Made by a program: the position numbers and the translations under genes
The notes under the pieces: generated by a model
The model's input: the letters and a program-made list of their open reading frames with translations, nothing else
What the model was told of the DNA's origin: nothing
The model's database searches: none
From: Arthrobacter globiformis
GTDB lineage: Bacteria > Actinomycetota > Actinomycetes > Actinomycetales > Micrococcaceae
DNA length: 64,000 bases
Assembly: GCF_030818015.1 (NCBI RefSeq)
Contig: NZ_JAUSZX010000001.1
Span: 3,596,001-3,660,000 of the forward strand
Direction: 5' to 3'
Shown: piece by piece, positions 33,114 through 40,470 of the stretch
How positions within the stretch are numbered: position 1 is the stretch's first letter
Layout: each line of letters starts with the position of its first letter

Positions 33114-33725
33114 CTAGACGAGCATCTCCACAACCGGCTGCACGTAGCTGCGGAACACCTCGGGCTGGGACAGCAGCTCGTGGCTCATGATGATCTTGTC
33201 CGGTTCCAGGTACCAGGCCCGCTGCTCATCCAGGGGCAGCTCGATGATCGTCAGAGCAAAGTCCCGTGAGTCCCGGCCCACCTCCAGGAGCCGGTCCTCC
33301 ACGATGTCCTCGAGCAGGTGCGCGGAGCCTCCGGCCACCCGTTCGGCCTCCAGTTCGGCGTACTCCGCGCGCCGCTCCCTGGCCCAGGTCAGGGCTGCCC
33401 CGAAGTGCGCCTGCAGGACCTTGCGCAGCGCCGGCGAGTTGGCGAAGGACCGGAACCCCGGGGGCGACAGCTCAGGGGACATCTGCGGGTGGGCCTTGAG
33501 GAGCTGCTGCCACCAGGCTTCCCACTCCGTTTTCAGGGCGCTGATGCCGCCCACTTCGGCGGTGAGGTGGCCATGGTCCACGTGACGGACCTTCGGCGCG
33601 GCATGCGAAAGCGCCGGAAAGCCTGCACCGTCGAGCCCCGCGACATCACGTATATAGAGGGCAATGAGCATGGGCCCCGACGTGTCCATAGTGATGCGCC
33701 AGCCTGGACCGCCTGTGTGCTGCAT
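33114..33725 (-). CDS. Conserved hypothetical protein
   Basis: 203 residues. A strong AAGGAGG seven bases before ATG 33725 fixes the start. It is soluble, without signal peptide or membrane helix. It is rich in charged residues, with a helical middle (ALTWARERRAEYAELEAERVAGG) and C-terminal DFALTIIELPLDEQRAWYLEPDKIIMSHELL. I do not recognise the family; similar uncharacterised proteins are known to me only as actinobacterial hypotheticals. It lies downstream of a TetR gene on the same strand (90-base gap), and the two could be functionally linked. Confidence 0.65.
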   Translation of the reverse strand: MQHTGGPGWRITMDTSGPMLIALYIRDVAGLDGAGFPALSHAAPKVRHVDHGHLTAEVGGISALKTEWEAWWQQLLKAHPQMSPELSPPGFRSFANSPALRKVLQAHFGAALTWARERRAEYAELEAERVAGGSAHLLEDIVEDRLLEVGRDSRDFALTIIELPLDEQRAWYLEPDKIIMSHELLSQPEVFRSYVQPVVEMLV

Positions 33726-33815
33726 GCGTATGCCTCCTTGGCATCTCGTTTATCCGCCCCGTTGTGCCGGCAACCCGCTCTCCGGCTTTCAGTCTATTCC
33801 CCCAGCCCGGGGAGG

Positions 33816-34454
33816 TTAATGGCTGGCACCGACCCTCCTGCGGAGCCCCTCGATGTGGGATTCGAGCACGTCACGGCACATTTCCGGGGACATCCAGCCC
33901 GGCTGCAGCAGGGCGTGCATGGCCAGCCCGTCCAGGGTCGCCAGCAGGTGTTCGGCCGCCGTCACCAGCTGCGGCCCGGCATCGGCCCCGGTGGCATGGT
34001 CCTCGTGCAGGAGCCGGGTGATCACCTGGCCGACGACGGCGGCCACGGCCCGGTGGCTCCTGTCTGCCTCGGCGGCGAGGAAGGGCCGGATCCTCGCCGC
34101 GTTCCTGAACGCCAGCCAGGCGCACGCGTCCAGGGCGCGTTCCTCGTCCAGGGGCAGGAATTCGCCCAGGAGTGTTAATACCGCCCCGCTCGTGTCCGGT
34201 TCATCGGCTGCGGGCCCGAGCCCGGTAAGCGCAGTATGAAGGCGCGCCAGGAGGCGGTCCGAAACCGCCGCAAACGAGTAGGCGAGCAGGTCATCGCTGC
34301 TGTCGAAGTAGTGCCGCACGGAGCCCACCGCCAGGCCTGCCTCCTCCGCCACCTCCCGCAGTGACGCGCGTTCCAGGCCGTCCGTGGCGATGATCCTGCA
34401 CACGGCGCCAACGATCTCCTGTCGGCGCTGCGCGGCGTCCACGATTTTCGGCAT
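33816..34454 (-). CDS. TetR family transcriptional regulator
   Basis: 212 residues from ATG 34454 (MPKIVDAAQRRQE); a GTG five codons upstream is possible. The helix-turn-helix is clear: AVCRIIATDGLERASLREVAEEAGLAVGSVRHYFDSSDDLL. The C-terminal domain resembles the BetI/TetR_C_6 group (FLPLDEERALDACAWLAFRNAAR and LDGLAMHALLQPGWM). The ligand is unknown. It is upstream of the hypothetical gene at 33114 and next to the gltA terminator. The regulated gene is not evident. Confidence 0.87.
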   Translation of the reverse strand: MPKIVDAAQRRQEIVGAVCRIIATDGLERASLREVAEEAGLAVGSVRHYFDSSDDLLAYSFAAVSDRLLARLHTALTGLGPAADEPDTSGAVLTLLGEFLPLDEERALDACAWLAFRNAARIRPFLAAEADRSHRAVAAVVGQVITRLLHEDHATGADAGPQLVTAAEHLLATLDGLAMHALLQPGWMSPEMCRDVLESHIEGLRRRVGASH

Positions 34455-34531
34455 TCTTGTTTTTAGCACGGGTGTGCGCCGAAACCGCGGCGGCGCTCCC
34501 GTCGGCCGGGTTCAGTCAGCGGGTTAAAAAG

Positions 34532-34572
34532 CGACGGCGGCCGCCCACCGGGAAGGTGGGCGGCCGCCGTCG
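34532..34572 (-). terminator. Intrinsic terminator of gltA
   Basis: A perfect 18-bp stem (CGACGGCGGCCGCCCACC and complement) with a 5-base loop. On the minus strand it is followed by CTTTTTAAC, the classic U-tract. Confidence 0.9.
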
Positions 34573-34638
34573 TACTCCGCTCAAAGGGCCCCGACGAGGG
34601 GACCGAACCGAGCGTGAGGCTTGGGAGCCGGTGCGGAT

Positions 34639-35922
34639 TTAGCGGGCGGGGTACTGCCGCTCGGGCTCTCCTGTGTAGAGCTGCCGCGGACGGCCGATCT
34701 TGGTGTTGGGATCGTTGATCATTTCGCGCCACTGGGCAATCCAGCCCGGCAGGCGGCCGATGGCGAACAGCACGGTGAACATCTTCTCCGGGAAGCCCAT
34801 GGCCTTGTAGATCAGGCCGGTGTAGAAGTCCACGTTCGGGTACAGCTTGCGCTGGATGAAGTAGTCGTCGCCGAGGGCCTTCTCCTCCAGCCGCATAGCG
34901 ATGTCCAGGAGCTCGTCGTGGCCGCCGAGTTTGCTGAGGACCTCGTGCGCGGTGGCCTTGATGATCTTGGCGCGGGGGTCGTAGTTCTTGTAGACCCGGT
35001 GGCCGAAGCCCATCAGGCGGACGCCGTCTTCCTTGTTCTTGACCTTCTCCATGTAGTCCTCGGGCTTGACGCCGTCGGCCTGGATCTGGCGGAGCATCTT
35101 CAGGACGGCCTCGTTGGCGCCGCCGTGGGCGGGGCCGAACAGGGCGTTGATGCCGGCTGACACGGACGCGAAGAGGTTGGCGTTGGAGGAGCCCACCAGG
35201 CGCACCGTGGACGTGGAGCAGTTCTGCTCGTGGTCCGCGTGCAGGATGAGGAGCAGGTCCAGGGCCTTGACCACTACCGGGTCCAGCTCGTACTGCTCGG
35301 CCGGCAGGCCGAAGCTCAGGCGCAGGAAGTTCTCCACGAGGTTCATGGAGTTGTCCGGGTACAGCATCGGCTGCCCGATCGACTTCTTGTGCGCGTAGGC
35401 CGCAATGACCGGCAGCTTCGCCATGAGGCGGATGGTGGAAACCTCCACCTGCTCGTCATTGAACGGGTCCAGCGAGTCCTGGTAGAACGTGGACAGCGCG
35501 GACACGGCCGAGGACAGCACGGGCATCGGGTGCGCGTCGCGGGGGAAGCCGCCGAAGAAGCCCTTGAGCTCCTCGTGCAGCAGGGTGTGGCGGCGGATCT
35601 TCTGGTCGAAGTCTTCCAGCTCGGTCGGCGTCGGGAGGTTGCCGTAGATCAGCAGGTACGAGACCTCCAGGAAGTTGGAGTGCTGGGCCAGCTGCTCGAT
35701 CGGGTAGCCGCGGTACCGCAGGATGCCTGCGTCGCCGTCGATGTAGGTGATGGCCGACGTGGTGGCGGCCGTGTTCATGAAGCCGGGGTCAAAGGCAACG
35801 GCGCCGGTCTGCTTCAGTAGCTTGGAAACGTCGTAGCCTTCGTTTCCCTCAACAACTTTGATGCGCGGGAGCTCGAGCTCGCCGCCTGCGTGGCGCAGGG
35901 TTGCGCTGGTGGTCTCAGTCAT
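34639..35922 (-). CDS. gltA: Citrate synthase GltA
   Basis: 427 residues, type II bacterial citrate synthase. Active-site elements: LHADHEQNCSTSTVRLVGSS, ALFGPAHGGANEAVLKML (His), MGFGHRVYKNYDPRAK (His/Arg) and the C-terminal NVDFYTGLIYKAMGFP (Asp) plus RPRQLYTG. It condenses acetyl-CoA and oxaloacetate at the entry to the TCA cycle. It is transcribed alone, with a promoter region containing a CRP/GlxR-like palindrome and a U-tract terminator. gltA is a known GlxR target in Corynebacterium, which fits. Confidence 0.96.
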   Translation of the reverse strand: MTETTSATLRHAGGELELPRIKVVEGNEGYDVSKLLKQTGAVAFDPGFMNTAATTSAITYIDGDAGILRYRGYPIEQLAQHSNFLEVSYLLIYGNLPTPTELEDFDQKIRRHTLLHEELKGFFGGFPRDAHPMPVLSSAVSALSTFYQDSLDPFNDEQVEVSTIRLMAKLPVIAAYAHKKSIGQPMLYPDNSMNLVENFLRLSFGLPAEQYELDPVVVKALDLLLILHADHEQNCSTSTVRLVGSSNANLFASVSAGINALFGPAHGGANEAVLKMLRQIQADGVKPEDYMEKVKNKEDGVRLMGFGHRVYKNYDPRAKIIKATAHEVLSKLGGHDELLDIAMRLEEKALGDDYFIQRKLYPNVDFYTGLIYKAMGFPEKMFTVLFAIGRLPGWIAQWREMINDPNTKIGRPRQLYTGEPERQYPAR

Positions 35923-36231
35923 GGAGTCCCCTTCATGAGGCGTCTGGCCTCTCTAGAAAGCTTGATCCAACATCAGGTGAGCCGCGCGGGGTCCCGCCCA
36001 GACGGGAATTCCAACGGCCTTGCCGCCTTCTTGTAGAAAGCCACCATTGATAGTCAATTAAAAAACTACCGCCACTTGCAGGTTGCCACTAATCCGGGAG
36101 CGCCGAATTATCCCTAAAACAGGCTAGTTGTGGTGCGAGTCACATCAATGTTACGGCGGCCGGAGCGTCAAAAGTCGCCCCCTTTGGGGTCTGGGCCCAT
36201 GGCGACGTCGGCGTAACGCCGGGAAACCGGC
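35923..36231 (-). promoter_or_regulatory. gltA upstream region with CRP/GlxR-like site
   Basis: 309 bases without a gene, AT-rich at 36045-36130. On the minus strand, in order: TGTGA-CTCGCA-CCACA (36144-36129), GATAAT (36112-36107) 16 bases further on, then TTGACT (36057-36052) with TACAAG (36035-36030) at 16-base spacing. So two candidate promoters are present, and the palindrome is placed like an activator site for the first. Confidence 0.5.
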
Positions 36232-37371
36232 CTAGGCCAGGCGGGCCACCGCGGCGTCGATCCGTTCGTCGGTTCCGGTGAGGGCCACGCGCACATAACC
36301 GTGCCCTGCGTCGCCGTAAAACACGCCCGGACCCACCACGATCCCCCGCTCCGCGAGGCGTGCCACGGTGTCCCAGGTGGCTTCGCCCGCGGTGCACCAC
36401 AGATACAGGCCGGCAGCCGACTCGTGCAGCGTCAGCCCGAAGGACTCGAGCGCCGGCAGGAGCCGCTCCCGCCGTCCGCGGTACAGGTCCTTCTGCGCCA
36501 GGACGTGCGTGTCGTCGCCCAGGGCCACACGCATGGCTTCCTGCACCGGGTACGGCAGGATCATGCCAGCATGCTTGCGGCTGTTGACGAGGTTGGCCAT
36601 GAGGGCCGCATCCCCCGCGACGAAGGCCGCCCGGTAGCCGGCCAGGTTGGACTGCTTGCTCAGCGAGTACACGGCGAGGAGCCCGTCGTGGGACGCACCG
36701 GCGACGCGCGGATCGAGGATGCTCGGAACAGCCTGCCCGCCGCGCTGCAGGTCCCACTCCCCCCAGCCAAGCTCGGCATAGCACTCGTCGGACGCCACCA
36801 GCGCGCCGATTTCGCGGGCCTGGTCCACAATCTTCTTCAGGGATGCGGCGTCCCGGACGCTGCCGGTGGGGTTGCCCGGGGAGTTGATCCAGACCAGGCG
36901 GACCTTGGCCCGGGTGGCCGCGTCCAGTTCGTCGAGGTCATCAGCCGCCACCGCCGTGGCCCCGGCGAACGTGGCCCCGATGTCGTAGGTGGGGTAGGCG
37001 ACGGTAGGCCGGACGACGACGTCGCCCGGCTTGAGGCCCAGCAGGAACGGCAGCCACGCCACGAGTTCCTTGGAACCCACGGTCGGCATGACGGCGCGGG
37101 GATCGAGCCCTTCCACTCCGCGGCGGCGGCCGAACCACCCGGCGATGGCTTCCCGGAGCGCGGGCGTGCCGTGGACGGTGGGGTAACCGGGAGCATCCGC
37201 GGCCGCCTTAAGGGCGTCCTGGATGACCGGCGGCGTCGGGTCCACGGGCGTGCCGATGGACAGGTTCACCGCACCGCCGGGGTGTTCAGCCGCTTTCGCG
37301 AGGTACGGCGCCATCGCTTCCCACGGGTAGTCGGGCAGGCTAAGGCCGAAACTGCGCACAGCTGTAGTCAC
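36232..37371 (-). CDS. dapC: Succinyldiaminopimelate transaminase DapC
   Basis: 379 residues from GTG 37371 (VTTAVRSFGLSLPDYPW), 13 bases after the fdxA stop. It is a fold-type I aminotransferase: YPTVHGTPALREAIAGWFGRR, NSPGNPTGSV, VASDECYAELGW and the PLP lysine in SLSKQSNLAGYRAAF. It converts N-succinyl-2-amino-6-ketopimelate to N-succinyl-LL-diaminopimelate, between DapD and DapE. The fdxA-dapC pairing is conserved in Actinobacteria (mycobacterial Rv1177-Rv1178 position). Confidence 0.94.
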   Translation of the reverse strand: MTTAVRSFGLSLPDYPWEAMAPYLAKAAEHPGGAVNLSIGTPVDPTPPVIQDALKAAADAPGYPTVHGTPALREAIAGWFGRRRGVEGLDPRAVMPTVGSKELVAWLPFLLGLKPGDVVVRPTVAYPTYDIGATFAGATAVAADDLDELDAATRAKVRLVWINSPGNPTGSVRDAASLKKIVDQAREIGALVASDECYAELGWGEWDLQRGGQAVPSILDPRVAGASHDGLLAVYSLSKQSNLAGYRAAFVAGDAALMANLVNSRKHAGMILPYPVQEAMRVALGDDTHVLAQKDLYRGRRERLLPALESFGLTLHESAAGLYLWCTAGEATWDTVARLAERGIVVGPGVFYGDAGHGYVRVALTGTDERIDAAVARLA

Positions 37372-37384
37372 GAAGGGGTCCGCC

Positions 37385-37711
37385 TCAGTGGTCCTGGTTC
37401 TGCGGCGGGAGCGCTGCAATCATCGGGTGGTCCTTGCCGGTGTTGCCCACCTTGGCGGCGCCACCCGGGGAGCCAAGGTCGTCAAAGAACTCGACGTTCG
37501 CCTTGTAGTAGTCGGCCCATTCCTCAGGGGTGTCATCCTCGTAGTAAATGGCCTCCACCGGGCAGACGGGCTCGCAGGCACCGCAGTCGACGCACTCATC
37601 GGGATGGATATAGAGGGAGCGTTCGCCTTCGTAGATGCAATCGACGGGGCACTCCTCAATGCATGCCTTGTCCTTGACATCTACACACGGCTGCGCGATT
37701 ACGTACGTCAC
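37385..37711 (-). CDS. fdxA: Seven-iron ferredoxin FdxA
   Basis: 108 residues from GTG 37711 (VTYVIAQPCVDVKDKAC). The Cys patterns CVDVKDKACIEECPVDC and CVDCGACEPVCP are those of [3Fe-4S][4Fe-4S] ferredoxins. The C-terminal extension DDTPEEWADYYKANVEFFDDLG is typical of the actinobacterial FdxA/FdxC group. It is a low-potential electron carrier, cytoplasmic. It is the first gene of the fdxA-dapC unit; why a ferredoxin is linked to DapC is not known. Confidence 0.95.
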   Translation of the reverse strand: MTYVIAQPCVDVKDKACIEECPVDCIYEGERSLYIHPDECVDCGACEPVCPVEAIYYEDDTPEEWADYYKANVEFFDDLGSPGGAAKVGNTGKDHPMIAALPPQNQDH

Positions 37712-37853
37712 GTCCCTTGCCTCTCCACGTTGATTCCCGGCGACTGGCCGGTTGCTGCTTCCGGCCTGCATGCCGGGCTGTCCACTTCAGAGCCTATTAT
37801 CTCCCAGGCTCGTCCCGCGAACGAAGCGGGCGCGTCACACTCCGGACGCGTCA

Positions 37854-37859
37854 TACGAT
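37854..37859 (+). promoter_or_regulatory. -10 box for the gene at 37866
   Basis: TACGAT ends 7 bases before GTG 37866; no ribosome-binding site is present, so leaderless initiation is predicted. Confidence 0.45.
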
Positions 37860-37865
37860 GGACGG

Positions 37866-38123
37866 GTGAGTCCGACACCACCAACACCCCGGCAGTTCCT
37901 GGCCACGGCCCCGCCCGGAACACGCGTGGTGGTGCGCTACAGGCTCGACGGCGGCTTTACGGACGCGCTGGGAGACCTCCTGGAGTGCGGCGAAAGTGAA
38001 TGCACCGTCAGGACCCGGACTTCCGACGTCGGCATTCCCCTTGACAGGGTGGTGGCCGCCAAACAGGTGCCGCCGGCACCTCCGCGCCGTGGTTCACGGC
38101 GGACGCCGCCGGCCTCGGACTGA
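37866..38123 (+). CDS. Small protein like the N-terminal SH3-type domain of Rv0428c-like acetyltransferases
   Basis: 85 residues from GTG 37866. The core GTRVVVRYRLDGGFTDALGDLLECGESECTVRTRTSDVGIPLDRVVAAKQVPP (read in parts) resembles the SH3-like domain that precedes the GNAT domain in a group of actinobacterial acetyltransferases; no GNAT domain follows here. It may be a stand-alone domain. The C-terminus is basic and proline-rich. It is divergent from fdxA and convergent with the MFS gene (12-base gap). The family match is from memory of the motif and is moderate. Confidence 0.65.
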   Translation: MSPTPPTPRQFLATAPPGTRVVVRYRLDGGFTDALGDLLECGESECTVRTRTSDVGIPLDRVVAAKQVPPAPPRRGSRRTPPASD

Positions 38124-38135
38124 CGCCGGCGCGGC

Positions 38136-39458
38136 CTAGGCCCTGTCCTTTTCCTCCAGCGCCCCGTCATCCACGGCAGCGTGTTCCGGCGCCCCGTCCG
38201 GAAGAGTACGCATCCTCCGCAACGGCGAAAACAGGACCGGAGCGGTGGCCAGGAAGCTGCCGGCCGCTCCGATCAGCATGGTGGGCACCAGGCCAAGGTG
38301 TGCGCCCAGGTACCCGGATGCCAAGGCTGCCAGCGGCATCACGCCCCACACCGCAAACCGGATGGACGCGTTCATGCGGCCGAGCAGCCGTGGCGGGCAA
38401 ACCCGCTGGCGCATGGTGAGCTGCATGATGTTGTACACCAGGATGCTGAAGCCAAACCCGAACTCCGAGATCAGCAGCAGGGCCAGTGAGACTCCGGGTT
38501 CGGACACGACGCCCGCGAACGGCACCAGCAGCAGAAAGACCGAACTGACCAGGGCGCACACGGGAATCACGGTACCCTCGCCGATCCGGGCGGCGAGCCG
38601 CGGCGCCGCCACTGCGCCCAGCAGCCCGCCTGCTGCACCCACGCTCATGATGAGGCCCATGCCCTGCGGCCCCAGCCCGAGGCTGCGCAGCACGAGCAGC
38701 GGCATCAGTGTATAGATCAGCATGCCGGAAAAGTTCATTCCGCCGGTGCAGGCCGCGATGCGGCTGATAAGCGGATGCCGGACAACAAACGAGATGCCTT
38801 CCCGTATTTCGACCGGAAGGGGGCGCCGTCCGGCCGCCGGCACACGTGCCTCTGAGTCGCGGGTACGGGCAAGGAATACCGCGGAGAGCAGATAACCTGC
38901 GGCTTCGCCCACGAAAAGCACGGGAGCCGACACGACCGCCAGCAGTGCACCGCCGGCAGCGGGTCCGCCGATGCGTGCGATCTGGGCCGTCGCTTCAAGC
39001 TTTGAGTTGGCCTCGCGCACTTGCGGGGATGCCACCAGGACCGGCACGTAACTCTGGTATGCGACGTCGAAGAACACCGTGGCCGTCCCCACGATCCCCG
39101 CGACCAGAAAGAGATGCCAGATTTCCAGGCTGCCGCTCCACCACAGGATCGGCACCGTGGCCATGGCGGCCATCCGCAGCAGATCGGCGGAGATCATGGT
39201 CCTGCGCTTCCGCCAGCGGTCCACCCAGGCCCCCGCCGGCAGACCGACTGCCAGGAACGCCGCCAGACCTGCGGCGTTCAGCACGCCCACCTCGAATTCC
39301 GAGGCGTGGAGCATGGTGACGGCCAGCACCGGCAACGCGAGCTGGCCCAGCTGCGCACCGAACTGTCCCAAGGCCTGTCCGGCCCAAAAGGTGGAAAAGT
39401 TACGGTCCCGCCACAGCGGCCTTGCTGTTGGCTCCGCGGCAGTGGGTTCGGCATTCAC
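38136..39458 (-). CDS. MFS exporter (EntS/MFS_3-like)
   Basis: 440 residues from GTG 39458. A perfect -35 TTGACA and a -10 GAGACT end exactly 7 bases before this codon, so the GTG at 39497 would lie upstream of the transcript. Twelve membrane segments are visible. The motif A-like loop GLPAGAWVDRWRKRRTMISADLLRM follows TM2, and the N-terminal RNFSTFWAGQALGQFG is typical of the enterobactin-exporter/macrolide-efflux MFS_3 group. The substrate is unknown. It is divergent from an ArsR-type regulator, with a shared operator, so it is probably an inducible efflux pump. Confidence 0.85.
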   Translation of the reverse strand: MNAEPTAAEPTARPLWRDRNFSTFWAGQALGQFGAQLGQLALPVLAVTMLHASEFEVGVLNAAGLAAFLAVGLPAGAWVDRWRKRRTMISADLLRMAAMATVPILWWSGSLEIWHLFLVAGIVGTATVFFDVAYQSYVPVLVASPQVREANSKLEATAQIARIGGPAAGGALLAVVSAPVLFVGEAAGYLLSAVFLARTRDSEARVPAAGRRPLPVEIREGISFVVRHPLISRIAACTGGMNFSGMLIYTLMPLLVLRSLGLGPQGMGLIMSVGAAGGLLGAVAAPRLAARIGEGTVIPVCALVSSVFLLLVPFAGVVSEPGVSLALLLISEFGFGFSILVYNIMQLTMRQRVCPPRLLGRMNASIRFAVWGVMPLAALASGYLGAHLGLVPTMLIGAAGSFLATAPVLFSPLRRMRTLPDGAPEHAAVDDGALEEKDRA

Positions 39459-39464
39459 GGCTTC

Positions 39465-39493
39465 AGTCTCGGGGGCTGATTGATATATGTCAA
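39465..39493 (-). promoter_or_regulatory. Promoter of the MFS exporter
   Basis: Minus strand: -35 TTGACA (39493-39488, full consensus), 17-base spacer, -10 GAGACT (39470-39465), then 6 bases and GTG 39458. This is the best sigma-A promoter I found in the window. Confidence 0.7.
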
Positions 39494-39496
39494 TCA
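39477..39496. promoter_or_regulatory. Operator TGATTGA-N6-TCAATCA
   Basis: A perfect 7+7 palindrome with TATATG spacer overlaps the -35 of the MFS promoter and lies 13 bases before the -10 of the divergent regulator gene. It is the expected site for the ArsR-type protein to repress both genes. Confidence 0.65.
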
Positions 39497-39508
39497 CTTA
39501 TTGCTCGT

Positions 39509-39514
39509 TACACT
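39509..39514 (+). promoter_or_regulatory. -10 box for the ArsR-type regulator
   Basis: TACACT ends 8 bases before ATG 39522; no ribosome-binding site; leaderless initiation is predicted. Confidence 0.45.
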
Positions 39515-39521
39515 TGCGTCT

Positions 39522-40031
39522 ATGAACCACCCGCCGGAGAGCGACGACGCGGACCTGGTGGCCAAGGGCCGCGCGCTGAGTTCCCCGCTGCGGCTGAGGA
39601 TTCTTCGGCTGTGCCTGCACCAGTCGCGGACCAACAAGGAAATCGCCGAGCTGCTCGGCCTCAATCCAGCCTCCAGCCTCCACCACGTCCGGACCCTGGT
39701 GCGGACCGGCTTCCTGCTGGCGGAGGAACGCCGGAAGGGCCGGCGCGGCGCCACGGAGGTGCCCTACATCGCCAGCCGCAAGTCGTGGAGCACACCCGTG
39801 GACAATGTCTCGCCGATCCTCATCGAGACGTTCCTTCAGGAGACCCGGGACCTGCCGCCTGAGGACATCGAGGTGTGGCGGCTGGGCGTGAAGTTCAACG
39901 CCGCCCGGCGGGAGGAAATGCTGGGCAAGCTCCGCGCTGTCGTCGAAGAGTACATGGCACTTCCCGCAGACGACGACGGCGAGGCCACCTCACTGATGAT
40001 TGCCCACCACCGGGACCCGACGGCTGACTAG
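39522..40031 (+). CDS. ArsR-type winged-helix regulator
   Basis: 169 residues from ATG 39522. The winged helix-turn-helix spans about 15-85: LSSPLRLRILRLCLHQSRTNKEIAELLGLNPASSLHHVRTLVRTGFL, then a basic wing (EERRKGRRGATEVPYIAS). There are no cysteines, so it is not a classical metal sensor; the C-terminal half may dimerise or bind a ligand. The divergent MFS exporter and the palindrome between them suggest a local repressor of efflux. The inducer is unknown. Confidence 0.82.
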   Translation: MNHPPESDDADLVAKGRALSSPLRLRILRLCLHQSRTNKEIAELLGLNPASSLHHVRTLVRTGFLLAEERRKGRRGATEVPYIASRKSWSTPVDNVSPILIETFLQETRDLPPEDIEVWRLGVKFNAARREEMLGKLRAVVEEYMALPADDDGEATSLMIAHHRDPTAD

Positions 40032-40073
40032 CGGCCGTACCGCCGGATGAGCGGTGGCGGTATCGCCAGAGGA

Positions 40074-40442
40074 CTATCGGCTGTACCGCCGGCACCAGGC
40101 CAGCATTCCGACGGTAACCACCACGATCCCATAGACCCAGATGCTCCCGGCCAGGTCCCCCGCGATCAGCCGCTTGCCGGACTCCATCCCTGACCACCAG
40201 CCGGCCAGGGCGTAACAGAGGGCGCCGCACAGCGCCGTCGGAATCAGTGTCCTGAACGCCGCCCCGAGGAACAGCTGGAGCGACGCCAGGAGCAGCAGCG
40301 CCCCGACGGCCCCCAGCGGCAGCGCAGGACCGATGGCCCCGAACTCCTGGCGGTGCAGCGCGGTTCCGGCGAAGGCAGCAAAAAGAGCTGCCGGCACGGC
40401 GGCGGCCAGGCCGCCTGCCATGCCGGCAGCTCTTCTGTTCAC
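40074..40442 (-). CDS. Small four-helix membrane protein downstream of typA
   Basis: 122 residues from GTG 40442 (AGGGA about 10 bases upstream), 28 bases after the typA stop and co-directional. Four hydrophobic segments are visible (about 8-26, 37-60, 65-82 and 94-113). The N-terminus is basic (NRRAAG) and the C-terminus reads WCRRYSR. No family is recognised, though small hypothetical membrane proteins often follow typA in Arthrobacter relatives. It is probably in the typA transcript. The function is unknown. Confidence 0.68.
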   Translation of the reverse strand: MNRRAAGMAGGLAAAVPAALFAAFAGTALHRQEFGAIGPALPLGAVGALLLLASLQLFLGAAFRTLIPTALCGALCYALAGWWSGMESGKRLIAGDLAGSIWVYGIVVVTVGMLAWCRRYSR

Positions 40443-40470
40443 GGTCGCAGTTCCCTGCGAGAGGGTGCCG

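Noticed and set aside
34457..34642. 61-codon frame after the TetR gene
   Set aside because: It runs straight through the perfect gltA terminator hairpin and has no ribosome-binding site or family match.
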